Shown piece after piece: positions 50,801-57,880 of a DNA stretch of 64,000 nucleotides. Both the position numbers and the translations under genes were made by a program. The notes beneath the pieces are model-generated. The model had not been told where the DNA came from. It ran no database searches and saw only the letters and a list, made by a program, of their open reading frames with translations. Positions within the stretch are counted from its first letter, which is position 1, and each line of letters opens with the position of its first letter. Source of the stretch: Streptomyces sp. P3 (lineage in GTDB: Bacteria > Actinomycetota > Actinomycetes > Streptomycetales > Streptomycetaceae); the NCBI RefSeq assembly GCF_003032475.1, contig NZ_CP028369.1:9610001-9674000 (forward strand). The letters run 5' to 3'.

Positions 50801-51182
50801 TCAGGGCCGGGCCGCCGTAGGAGACGTTGCCGTCGGCCGCGGAGGTGACCTGGCCGGAGTCCCACACGTCGGGGGTTCCGGTCAGGGCGGAGGAGGTCGT
50901 GGCGACCTGGATCTGGTAGGCGGTCTGCCGGTCGCCGCCGACCTGCCAGCCGAGCAGCGGGGTGGCGCCGGGGGCCACGTCGACGGGCGCGGTCAGGCTG
51001 TTCACGGTCAGCGCCGCGGGGGCGTCCTGGGCGGCACTCGCCAGGGGCAGCTGTCCGGTCACGCCGCCGAAGACGGTGAAGCAGACGGTGAGCAGGACCG
51101 TCAGAAGAGCGCGCGGGGTTCCGGCTGTGCGGGATCTCCGGTGTCTTCGGGCAGATCGGGAGGGCGGGGCGGCAGGCGGCAC
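47898..51182 (-). CDS. Secreted alpha-L-rhamnosidase (GH78), multidomain
   Basis: 1094 residues. Sec-type signal peptide (to about residue 51). N-terminal fibronectin-like GH78 domain with GWQVGGDRQTAYQIQVA and YYWRVRTWDSSG, then a concanavalin-like insert (about 165-310). Two beta-sandwich regions follow (FVYKLWVNGSFVGVGPTRPV; YFVDYGRTWIGGL). The catalytic helical barrel (about 660-960) contains VDSWERERDIYEADTYLQL and DIVDWPASERDGYV, which carry the acidic residues, plus PTEWPMYVILAMHDSY. A C-terminal beta domain ends the chain. It cleaves terminal rhamnose from plant polysaccharides or glycosides outside the cell. GTG 51182 has AAGGA six bases upstream, and a LacI-type operator lies just before that. 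Confidence 0.9.
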   Translation of the reverse strand: MPPAAPPSRSARRHRRSRTAGTPRALLTVLLTVCFTVFGGVTGQLPLASAAQDAPAALTVNSLTAPVDVAPGATPLLGWQVGGDRQTAYQIQVATTSSALTGTPDVWDSGQVTSAADGNVSYGGPALTASSGYYWRVRTWDSSGAASPWSAAAFFGTGPGTAWSGATPIWSGAPTAWTDYTFQGSFVINAKYASVTFRAQDTANYYLWQFKGNGENTIAPQIQKNGAFTALKTAAALPFALTTGSTYDFRIVASGSTFTTSLKAHADTTWTQVDTTTDTTFTAGGIGLRTGSTEQATFDDLTVTGDNNRSLYSNDFSDATNADFTCGTVTNGALSLGTGKNCGTGLLTVPSWSFLRGTTKLAAGKSIAWAHLYATGASTTPARQFVYKLWVNGSFVGVGPTRPVGSEARYDGYDVTSLLTAGAVNTVGALAYTTSDQRFLAQLVVRYTDGTTKTLGTGPGWKSLDGTRILPNVGSIGTSYYSAPKENIDARRYPFGFATSAFDASAWPAVVTKSAFTDLQPAPTAKVRQTFRAPVSVTEYSPGNYFVDYGRTWIGGLSLNLTGTAGQVVDIRYGEVTSGTNTVKYQTSAGNTYQDKWVLKSGSQQLQTWGLRVFRYVQVLGAPTGLTGSDFTAEAYVYPFDESAGAFASSDTSLNAVWELSRNTVEATNLNLYVDSWERERDIYEADTYLQLMGNLYTGGDTALGDYSLNFLRSNRTWPTEWPMYVILAMHDSYETTGNTAPLSAAYTALQGKLPDKWYESATGLIHKTTGSTGASSCTDCDIVDWPASERDGYVFTSYNTVVNALAHRAYENMADIATALGRSADATAYTAKAVAIKDAVNARMWDSAKGAYRDGLNNDGTVINHYAVQASAFATAFGLADSSQASKVATYLGSRGMACSVYCAPFVIQALYEGNRPDLAHTLLTSTGTRSWMNMINDGAGATMEAWDLSLKSNTTYSHPWAASPAFTIARSMFGVQPTAPGYRTFRIKPQPTSVTWANVTVPTAHGTVGAAYDTVGGGRVDVGVNVPANTTASVYLPGGTAGTTSVFMDGSSVAATYDNGFLRVDGVQPGCHVVTTASDSSPYSDTRLTGIC

Positions 51183-51191
51183 GATGGGTCC

Positions 51192-51205
51192 TTAAAACGT
51201 TTCAA
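51192..51205. promoter_or_regulatory. LacI-family type operator before the rhamnosidase gene
   Basis: TTAAAACGTTTCAA matches the LacI/GalR palindrome TTGAAACGTTTCAA with one mismatch. It covers -10 to -23 relative to the GTG, overlapping the ribosome site region, so binding would block expression. No LacI-family gene is in the window. Confidence 0.55.
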
Positions 51206-51292
51206 TCAGTGGGGACAGCGTCTCCCTGACCGGGGGCGGAGTGAGTGGCTGACATCCTGGGGGCGCGTATGCGGCGTTGTCAACGTCCTGTT

Positions 51293-52270
51293 TCAACCGG
51301 TTCGGCTGCTGTCCCTGCGCTCCGGGGAACGGCTGCGGGAGCGGAAGGTGCGGCGGTAGGCGTCCGGCGGTACCCCGACCGTCCGGTTGAAGTGCCGTCG
51401 CAGCGTGGTGGCGGTGCCCATGCCGGTGGCCGTCGCGACGGCGTCGACGGTGTCGTCGGTGGTCTCCAGCAACTCCTGCGCACGGCGGATCCGCTGGGTG
51501 AGCAGCCACTGCAGCGGGGTGGTGCCGGTGACCGACCTGAAGTGGCGGCCCAGATGCCGGGAACTCATCCGCGCCCGGCGGGCCAGGTCCTCCACGGTGA
51601 GCGGCCGGTCCAGCCGGCGCATCACCCACGGGAACAGCTCGGCGAGCGGGTGGTTGCCCGGGGCGGGAATCGGCGTCCTGACGAACTGGGCCTGGCCGCC
51701 GTCCCGGTGCGGCGGCACGACCAGGCGGCGGGCAAGCGTGTTGGCGACCGACGACCCGTGGTCGAGGCGGACGAGATGCAGGCACAGATCCATGGCGGCG
51801 GCCTTGCCGGCGGAGGTGAGCACGCTGCCGTCGTCGACGTAGAGAACGTCCGGATCGACCGTCACCCGCGGGTGACGCGCGGCCAGTTCCTCGGCGTGCG
51901 CCCAGTGCGTGGTCGCGCGCCGGCCGTCCAGCAGACCGGCGGCGGCCAGCACGAAGGCGCCCGTGCAGAGCGAGGCCACGCGGGCGCCCGCCTCGTGGGC
52001 CGCGCGCACCGCCTCGACCAGCTCGGCCGGCGGATCGCGGTCGATGTCCGCCCAGCCCGGCACGATCACGGTGTCGGCGTGCTCGAGCCGGTCGAGTCCG
52101 TGATCGGGCTCCAGCCGGAAGTGGCCCACCCGCACCGCGGTCGGTCCGCAGAGCGAGAAGCGGTACCAGGGATCCGCCACGCCGGTCAGGTCGGAGCCGA
52201 ACACCTCGCACGCCAGGCCCAGTTCGAAATGCAGCATGCCGTCGGTGACGGCCAGTGCGACGGTGGTCAT
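51293..52270 (-). CDS. GlxA family AraC-type transcriptional regulator
   Basis: 325 residues. The N-terminal class I glutamine-amidotransferase-like domain (about 1-190) carries the nucleophile-elbow motif SLCTGAFVLAAAGLLDGRRATTHW (around residues 95-118). The C-terminal AraC domain has two helix-turn-helix units: TVEDLARRARMSSRHLGRHF and TVDAVATATGMGTATTLRRHF. The NAD- or nucleotide-like ligand of GlxA regulators is mostly unknown. It is divergent from the saccharopine dehydrogenase-like gene, 130 bases away, and may control it. Confidence 0.93.
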   Translation of the reverse strand: MTTVALAVTDGMLHFELGLACEVFGSDLTGVADPWYRFSLCGPTAVRVGHFRLEPDHGLDRLEHADTVIVPGWADIDRDPPAELVEAVRAAHEAGARVASLCTGAFVLAAAGLLDGRRATTHWAHAEELAARHPRVTVDPDVLYVDDGSVLTSAGKAAAMDLCLHLVRLDHGSSVANTLARRLVVPPHRDGGQAQFVRTPIPAPGNHPLAELFPWVMRRLDRPLTVEDLARRARMSSRHLGRHFRSVTGTTPLQWLLTQRIRRAQELLETTDDTVDAVATATGMGTATTLRRHFNRTVGVPPDAYRRTFRSRSRSPERRDSSRTG

Positions 52271-52400
52271 GTCCGGAAGTGTACGAGGGATGGCGTTCCG
52301 GACGGTCGCGGCCGGAAGCGGATCTTCGCCAGGATGTCCATTGACGGAGCGCGCGATGCACGAAGAGCGCAGCGGAACGATCGAGTGCGGGGGAGAACCC

Positions 52401-53429
52401 ATGAACATGGGACAGCGAGTGGCAGTGTTCGGCGCGTACGGGCACACGGGGCGGTTCGTGGTGACGGAGCTCGGCGAGCGAGGGTTCCTCCCGGTCCTCT
52501 CCGGCCGCGACGCCGAGCAGCTCGAGGCGCTGGAGCACGAGACGGGCTGGGAGGCCCGTCCGGCGTCGGTCGACGACCCGGCCTCCCTCGACCGGGCGCT
52601 GGCCGGCGCCGCGGCAGTGATCAACTGCGCCGGGCCCTTCGCCACCACGGCCGCCCCCGTGATCGAGGCGGCGCTGCGGGCCCGCATCCCCTACCTCGAC
52701 GTGGCGGCCGAGATCGAGGCCAACGTCGACACCTTCGCGCGCTTCGCGGACCGGGCACGGGAGGCGGGTGTGCTGGTCGTGCCGGCGATGGCGTTCTTCG
52801 GCGGCCTCGGCGACCTGCTGGTCACCGCAGCAGCGCAGGACTGGGCGACCGCTGACGAGGCCCACATCGCGTACGGGCTGAGCAGCTGGCATCCCACCGC
52901 CGGGACGCGCACGGCGGGCGCGGTCTCCCGGCAGCGGCGCGACGGCCGACGCGTCCGCTACGCCGGCGGGCAGCTGGAATACCGCGACGACGCCTCGCCG
53001 ATCCTGGAGTGGCCCTTCCCCGAGCCGCTGGGGCCGCGGTCCGTCATCGGGGAGTTCACGATGGCCGACGTCGTGACCGTGCCGAGTCACCTGGCCGTTC
53101 CCGACGTGCGGACCTACATGACGGTCGAGGCGGCCAGGGACATCGCGGCCCCGGAGACCCCGCTGCCGGCCGCGGCCGACGAGCGCGGGCGCTCCGACCA
53201 GACCTTCGTCGTCGACGTCGTGGTGCGCTCCGGCGACGCCGAACGGCGGGCCGTGGCCCGTGGGCAGGACATCTACGCCGTCACCGCGCCCCTCGTGGTC
53301 GAGGCGGTCGACCGCGTCCTCACGGGGCGCACCGAGGCGGTCGGCGTCGCCTCCGCCGGTGAGGTCTTCGACGCGGCGGACTTCCTCCGCGCGCTGTCGC
53401 CGCACATCACGGTGGACCCGCGTCCGTGA
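52401..53429 (+). CDS. Saccharopine dehydrogenase-like NAD(P)-binding protein
   Basis: 342 residues. A Rossmann start VAVFGAYGHTGRFVVTEL, then VLSGRDAEQLEAL, VINCAGPFATTAAPVIEAAL and IPYLDVAAEIEAN form the nucleotide domain common to saccharopine dehydrogenase-like proteins and trans-acting enoyl reductases. A FFGGLGDLLV helix and a mixed beta domain follow. Members with this form are mostly uncharacterised oxidoreductases, so a lysine pathway role is not implied. ATG 52401 follows GGGGGAG. Divergent from the GlxA-type regulator. Confidence 0.82.
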   Translation: MNMGQRVAVFGAYGHTGRFVVTELGERGFLPVLSGRDAEQLEALEHETGWEARPASVDDPASLDRALAGAAAVINCAGPFATTAAPVIEAALRARIPYLDVAAEIEANVDTFARFADRAREAGVLVVPAMAFFGGLGDLLVTAAAQDWATADEAHIAYGLSSWHPTAGTRTAGAVSRQRRDGRRVRYAGGQLEYRDDASPILEWPFPEPLGPRSVIGEFTMADVVTVPSHLAVPDVRTYMTVEAARDIAAPETPLPAAADERGRSDQTFVVDVVVRSGDAERRAVARGQDIYAVTAPLVVEAVDRVLTGRTEAVGVASAGEVFDAADFLRALSPHITVDPRP

Positions 53430-53580
53430 CGGGCGGGTCGCCCGGTGGTCCGGCCGTCGCCACATGAGACGGCTCGGTGTCGGCCGGAGTGGTCAGGGCG
53501 GTGGAGGCGATCTTGCGAGGCGGTCGCGATCGCGCGAGCACCGCGCCAGGGAAAAGGACAGGCCGGTCCGGTTGTCTGTG

Positions 53581-53640
53581 CCAGGAGCCAGGAGCCAGGA
53601 GCCAGGAGCCAGGAGCCAGGAGTCAGGAGTCAGGAGCCAG
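53581..53640 (+). repeat. Heptanucleotide tandem repeat
   Basis: CCAGGAG repeated six times exactly (53581-53622), then twice as TCAGGAG (53623-53636) and partly further. It lies ten bases past the amidohydrolase stop, between two converging genes. An array of this kind can change length by slippage. Confidence 0.95.
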
Positions 53641-53650
53641 GGACCAGGGG

Positions 53651-55318
53651 TCAGGCGTCGGGCGCCGCGAAGACGCGTTCTCCGTCCACGAAGGTCTCCA
53701 GTGCGCGGGTGGCCGCGATCTCCTCGGGGGGGCCCGTGAACGGGTCGCGGTCGAGGACGACCAGATCGGCCGCTTTGCCGACGGCGATGCTCCCGGTGAG
53801 GGCGTCGAGGCCGTTCACGTAGGCGCTGCCGGCCGTGTGGGCGGCGAGCGCGGCGCCCAGGTCCAGGCGTTGTCCCGGCAGGAACGCGGGGGTGTCCCGG
53901 GGAGCGCCCGGGGCCCGCCTGTTGACGGCGACATGGATGGCCTGGAGCGGGTCGGGGCTGCTGACCGGCCAGTCGCTGCCGGCGGCGAGGGTGGCTCCGG
54001 CGCGCAGCAGGTCGCCGAACGGGTACTGACGGGCGCCGCGCTCGGGGCCCAGGAACGGCAGGGTGAGCTCGTCCATCTGCGGTTCGTGGGCCGCCCACAG
54101 CATCTGCAGGTTGGCGGAGGCGCCGAGGCGCCGGAAGCGCCGTACGTCGTCGGGGTGGACGACCTGGAGGTGCGCCAGATGATGGCGGGTGTCGTGGTGC
54201 CCGTTCGCGTCACGGGCGGCCTCGACGGCGTCGAGCGCTTCGCGGACCGCGCGGTCGCCGAGCGCGTGGAAGTGCACCTGGAAGCCGAGAGCGTCGAGTT
54301 CGGTGACGTACTTCCTCAGCTCGCCGGGTTCGACGAAGCTGATGCCGCTGGTGCCCGACGTGCAGCCGCAACCGGTGAGATAGGGGTCGAGCATGGCCGC
54401 GGTGTGGTTCTCGGCGATGCCGTCCTGCATGATCTTCACCGCGCTCGCGCGGAACCGGCCGACGCCCAACTCCTCGCGCCGGGCCACGAGTTCCGGGATC
54501 TGTTCGGCGCCGCGTTGGCGGTCCCACCACAGTGCGCCGACGACGCGGGCGGTGAGCAGCCCACGGTCCAGCGCCGCGCGGTAGGAGGGGGCGGGGTCGG
54601 TCATGTTGGCGTAGGCGCCCACGATGGCGTCCTGCCAGGCGGTGACGCCGTGGGAGTGCAGCACGGCCTGGGCCCGTAGCAGGGCGGCCAGTTGCTCCTC
54701 GGGCGTGGGCGTCGGCACCAGCCGGCCCACGAGGTGGACGGCGCCCTCCTGGAGCATGCCGGTCGGGTTGCCGTCGGCGTCGCGCTCGATGCGCCCGTCG
54801 GCGGGATCCGGGGTACGGGCGTCGATGCCGGCCCGCTCCAGCGCGCGGGTGTTGACCCAGGCGCCGTGGTGGTCACGGTTGGGCAGGAAGACCGGACGGT
54901 CGGCGACGACCGCGTCGAGGACGGCGGCGGTGGGCGCACCGCCGGGGAAGGCCTCCAGGGACCAGCCGCCGCCGGTGACCCACTCGGCGTCCGGATGGCC
55001 GTCCGCGTACGCCCGGATACGCCGCAGGTACTCGGCGGGGTCGACGGTGTCGCCCAGGTGGCACAGCCCGAGTTCCAGGCCCGCCCCCTGCGGGTGCACA
55101 TGGGCGTCCTGGAAACCGGGCAGCAGCAGTTTTCCGGCGAGGTCGACGACCTCGGTGTCCGGTCCGACGAGTGCGTGCACCTCGTCGTGGCCGACGGCCG
55201 TGATCCGCCCGGCGTGCACGGCCACGGCGGTGGCGCGGCTGCGGGCGGGGTCGACGGTGTGGACGGGCCCGCCGGTGAGGACGAGGTCGGCGGGGCCCGT
55301 GACCTGGGACTGTGGCAT
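53651..55318 (-). CDS. Amidohydrolase of the YtcJ type
   Basis: 555 residues. The metal-dependent amidohydrolase plan is complete: LLLPGFQDAHVHPQGAG (first metal site, near residue 70), a conserved lysine/glutamate region SAVKIMQDGI with EGAVHLVG before it, HFHALGDRAVREALDAV, HHLAHLQVVHPDD and the final aspartate in AAGSDWPVSSPDPLQAI. N- and C-terminal strands form the composite beta domain (ADLVVLDRDPF). YtcJ relatives hydrolyse amides or related C-N bonds; the substrate is not known. It follows the permease gene by 98 bases on the same strand and probably acts on what that permease brings in. Confidence 0.9.
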   Translation of the reverse strand: MPQSQVTGPADLVLTGGPVHTVDPARSRATAVAVHAGRITAVGHDEVHALVGPDTEVVDLAGKLLLPGFQDAHVHPQGAGLELGLCHLGDTVDPAEYLRRIRAYADGHPDAEWVTGGGWSLEAFPGGAPTAAVLDAVVADRPVFLPNRDHHGAWVNTRALERAGIDARTPDPADGRIERDADGNPTGMLQEGAVHLVGRLVPTPTPEEQLAALLRAQAVLHSHGVTAWQDAIVGAYANMTDPAPSYRAALDRGLLTARVVGALWWDRQRGAEQIPELVARREELGVGRFRASAVKIMQDGIAENHTAAMLDPYLTGCGCTSGTSGISFVEPGELRKYVTELDALGFQVHFHALGDRAVREALDAVEAARDANGHHDTRHHLAHLQVVHPDDVRRFRRLGASANLQMLWAAHEPQMDELTLPFLGPERGARQYPFGDLLRAGATLAAGSDWPVSSPDPLQAIHVAVNRRAPGAPRDTPAFLPGQRLDLGAALAAHTAGSAYVNGLDALTGSIAVGKAADLVVLDRDPFTGPPEEIAATRALETFVDGERVFAAPDA

Positions 55319-55416
55319 GGGTGTGGTCTCCGTGGAGAGGCGGGGGGAGGGAGCCGGGCGGCCCCGGCGTGTGTCCGGCCGCCCGACGGTGCGGTGACGC
55401 CCGACGGTGCGGTGAC

Positions 55417-56958
55417 TCAGGCGGGTGTGCGGTCCATGGGGAGGACGATGCTCTCGGCGTCGGTTCCGTGTCCGGTGGCGAAGTACGGCGACCGACGGAC
55501 GTACTTGGCGACCGCGGCCATGCCGAGGCCCGCGAGGACGATGGCGGCGGGCAGGGAGAACATGAACCAGCCGTTGGCGGGGCTCAGTTCGAAGTGGTCG
55601 CTCATCGTCAGGTACGAGTACCCGAGATAGCCGCCGAGGCCCAGCAGCATCAGACCGGACGTCGCGGGCACGCCCACGGCGAGCAGCGCCGTCCGCAGCC
55701 CTTCGCGGCCGGACGCGCGAAAGCGCACGGCGCACGCGAGTGCGGTGAGGCCGTAGTACAGGGCCACGAGCAGACCGATGGCGTTGACGGCGGCCAGCAG
55801 CATGTCGCTCAACCGCGGGATGGCGACGGCCAGCAGGGCGATCGCGGAGCCGATGGCCAGCACCACGACCGTGCCGGCGGCCGGAGTGCCGTAGCGCGGG
55901 TGCACCCGGGTCCACAGCGGGCCCATGGTGCGGTCCCGGCCCATGGCGAGCAGACCGCGCGCGGTGGGGATCAGCGTGGACTGCACGGAGGCCGCGGCCG
56001 AGAACATCAGCGCCACGACGGGCAGCGTCGCCCAGGGTTCGGCGGCCAGCTTCTGCCCGAGATAGGGCAGGGCCTGCGGTCCGTTCCTGATGAGTTCGGC
56101 GAGGCTCATCTCCCGTTGGAAGGCGACCGACGCGAAGAGGAACAGGCCGAGCATGGCGAACAGGGCGATCAGACCGCCGCGGGCCGCGTCGTCCGGCTTC
56201 CTGGTCTCCTCGGTGACGCTGAAGGCGGCGTCCCAGCCCCAGAAGAAGAACACCGCGAGAACCATGCCCTGGGCGAAGGCGGTGCCGTTCGTGATCTCGA
56301 AGGGGTTGAACCAGGAGAGGGAGAAGGACTGGTCGCCGGTGACCAGGGCCCAGCCGCAGAAACCGAGCAGCACGGCGTACTCGAAGACCAGCAGCGCGAA
56401 CTGGAAGCGGGTGGTGGCCCGGGTGCCGGTGACCGCGATCGCGGTGAGGCCGAGCAGCAGTACCAGCCCGACGGCCGTGCTGACCCCGGTGGACGACGGG
56501 TCGAGGGCGAAGCCCGCCAGGCTGTGCAGTCCGGCCTTGTTGGCGAAGATCAGCACGACGGAACCCATGACCGCGCTCGTGTAGGCGCAGAAGACGACCG
56601 AGCCGACGACGGTGACCCATCCGGTCAGGAAGCCGGGCCAGGGGCCGAGGGTCTTGCCGACCCAGGTGTAACCGTTGCCGCAGTTGGGCTCGGACCTGTT
56701 GAGGCGGGCGTACGCGGTGGCGATGCCGAGCACGGGAAGGAAGGCGAGCAGCAGGAGCGCAGGGGCCTGAAGTCCGACGATGGTGGCGATCGTGCCCATG
56801 CCGATGGCGATGCTGGTGGTGGCGGCGGTGCTGGAGGCGGCGATGGCGACCCCGTCGACGACGCCGAGGGAACGGCGCAGTCCGGTTCCCGGTCCGCCGG
56901 GCGGTGCCGGTGCAGGAGGAGCGGGTGGTGTGGACGGCTGGGGCGACAGGGAGGGCAT
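55417..56958 (-). CDS. APC superfamily amino acid/amine permease
   Basis: 513 residues with about 12 hydrophobic helices, beginning after a Pro-rich N-terminus (1-25). VDGVAIAASSTAATTSIAIG in helix 1, ANCGNGYTWVGKTLG-like loop before helix 3 and FFFWGWDAAFSVTEETRKP in helix 6 are typical of APC transporters of amino acids and polyamines. ATG 56958 has GAGGAG six bases upstream. Transcribed with the amidohydrolase; divergent from the TetR-type gene with a palindrome between, so the TetR protein likely represses both. Confidence 0.9.
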   Translation of the reverse strand: MPSLSPQPSTPPAPPAPAPPGGPGTGLRRSLGVVDGVAIAASSTAATTSIAIGMGTIATIVGLQAPALLLLAFLPVLGIATAYARLNRSEPNCGNGYTWVGKTLGPWPGFLTGWVTVVGSVVFCAYTSAVMGSVVLIFANKAGLHSLAGFALDPSSTGVSTAVGLVLLLGLTAIAVTGTRATTRFQFALLVFEYAVLLGFCGWALVTGDQSFSLSWFNPFEITNGTAFAQGMVLAVFFFWGWDAAFSVTEETRKPDDAARGGLIALFAMLGLFLFASVAFQREMSLAELIRNGPQALPYLGQKLAAEPWATLPVVALMFSAAASVQSTLIPTARGLLAMGRDRTMGPLWTRVHPRYGTPAAGTVVVLAIGSAIALLAVAIPRLSDMLLAAVNAIGLLVALYYGLTALACAVRFRASGREGLRTALLAVGVPATSGLMLLGLGGYLGYSYLTMSDHFELSPANGWFMFSLPAAIVLAGLGMAAVAKYVRRSPYFATGHGTDAESIVLPMDRTPA

Positions 56959-57034
56959 GGTGGTCTCCTCGCGGGGAGGGAGGACGGGGGACGAGCCGCG
57001 CGGGTTGTGATGGAACACCGCCCGTCGTTCTTGC

Positions 57035-57049
57035 GTCAATCCTGTTGAC
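57035..57049. promoter_or_regulatory. Inverted repeat between permease and TetR gene
   Basis: GTCAA-TCCTG-TTGAC, perfect five-base arms, overlaps a TTGACA -35-like box on the plus strand. Position and symmetry suit the operator of the adjacent TetR-type repressor. Confidence 0.5.
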
Positions 57050-57109
57050 ATAAGAGCCGCGGGCTCCTTCACTGCTGCTACGCGGTCCCGACCGACAGGA
57101 GCCCCCGTC

Positions 57110-57871
57110 ATGACCACCCGTGTCCCGCAGGAGCGCAGACGCCGTCGGCCCACCCGCTCCGGCGTCGTGCTGTCGGAGGAGCTGATCGTCGAAACGGCCC
57201 TGCGGCTGATCGGCGAGCACGGCCCGGAGGCGCTCAGCGTCCGTCGTCTCGGCACCGCCCTCGGCTGCGACCCGAGCGCCCTGTACCGCTACTTCAGCGA
57301 CACCGACGACCTGGTGCTCGCCATCGCCGACCGCATCATCGGCGACGCCATGGCCGGCTTCGTCCCCGGCGGCGACTGGGCCGCGGCACTGCGCGAGATG
57401 GCCCTGCGGGTGCGGGCCGGCTACCTCGCCCACCCGCGCGCGGCGGCATTCGCCTCGTACCGGGTGACGCGGCGGGAGAACGAGATCCGTGCCGTGGAGA
57501 CGGGGATCGGCCTGTTGCTCTCCGCGGGCTTCGGGCTCGCCGACGCGACGCGTCTGTATCTGGCGTTCATCGACACCGTGCTCAGCCACGCGGCCATGGA
57601 CGCGGCCTTCCAGGCGCTTGCGCCGGAGCAGCGCGAGGCCGATCGCCGGGCGTGGGCCGGGGCCTACCAGAAGCTGGACCCCGCGACGCACCCCGCGCTG
57701 ACCGCGGTGCGGCAGGAGCTGCCCGCCCTGCGCGACAGCTCCTTCGAGGAGGCGGTGGACCTCCTGCTGGAAGCGCTGACGGCCCGCGCCCCGGCCGGGC
57801 GGGACCGGACTCCGGCGGTCGCGGACCGGAGTCAGGCCCCACCCGGTCGGGGCGGCGGGGTCAAGGGGTGA
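57110..57871 (+). CDS. TetR family transcriptional regulator
   Basis: 253 residues. A basic N-terminus and a TetR_N helix-turn-helix (about 22-68: LIVETALRLIGEHGPEALSVRRLG ... ALYRYFSDTDDLVLAI) precede a TetR_C-type ligand domain resembling the C-terminal group that follows GCDPSALYRYF repressors. The last 25 residues are Arg/Pro/Gly-rich; a hairpin (57808-57814 with 57827-57833) in this part may end transcription. Divergent from the permease-amidohydrolase pair, which it probably represses until the substrate is present. Confidence 0.9.
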   Translation: MTTRVPQERRRRRPTRSGVVLSEELIVETALRLIGEHGPEALSVRRLGTALGCDPSALYRYFSDTDDLVLAIADRIIGDAMAGFVPGGDWAAALREMALRVRAGYLAHPRAAAFASYRVTRRENEIRAVETGIGLLLSAGFGLADATRLYLAFIDTVLSHAAMDAAFQALAPEQREADRRAWAGAYQKLDPATHPALTAVRQELPALRDSSFEEAVDLLLEALTARAPAGRDRTPAVADRSQAPPGRGGGVKG

Positions 57872-57880
57872 GGCGGGGGC

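Noticed and set aside
53581..53640. Short repeat array considered as a CRISPR
   Set aside because: The 7-base units are directly adjacent with no spacers, and no cas-like gene is present.
53651..57691. A minus-strand frame of 1346 codons spanning the amidohydrolase and most of the permease region
   Set aside because: Only the last 555 codons look like a protein. The rest is in the wrong frame over the APC permease gene and reads as Arg/Pro/His-rich noise caused by high GC.
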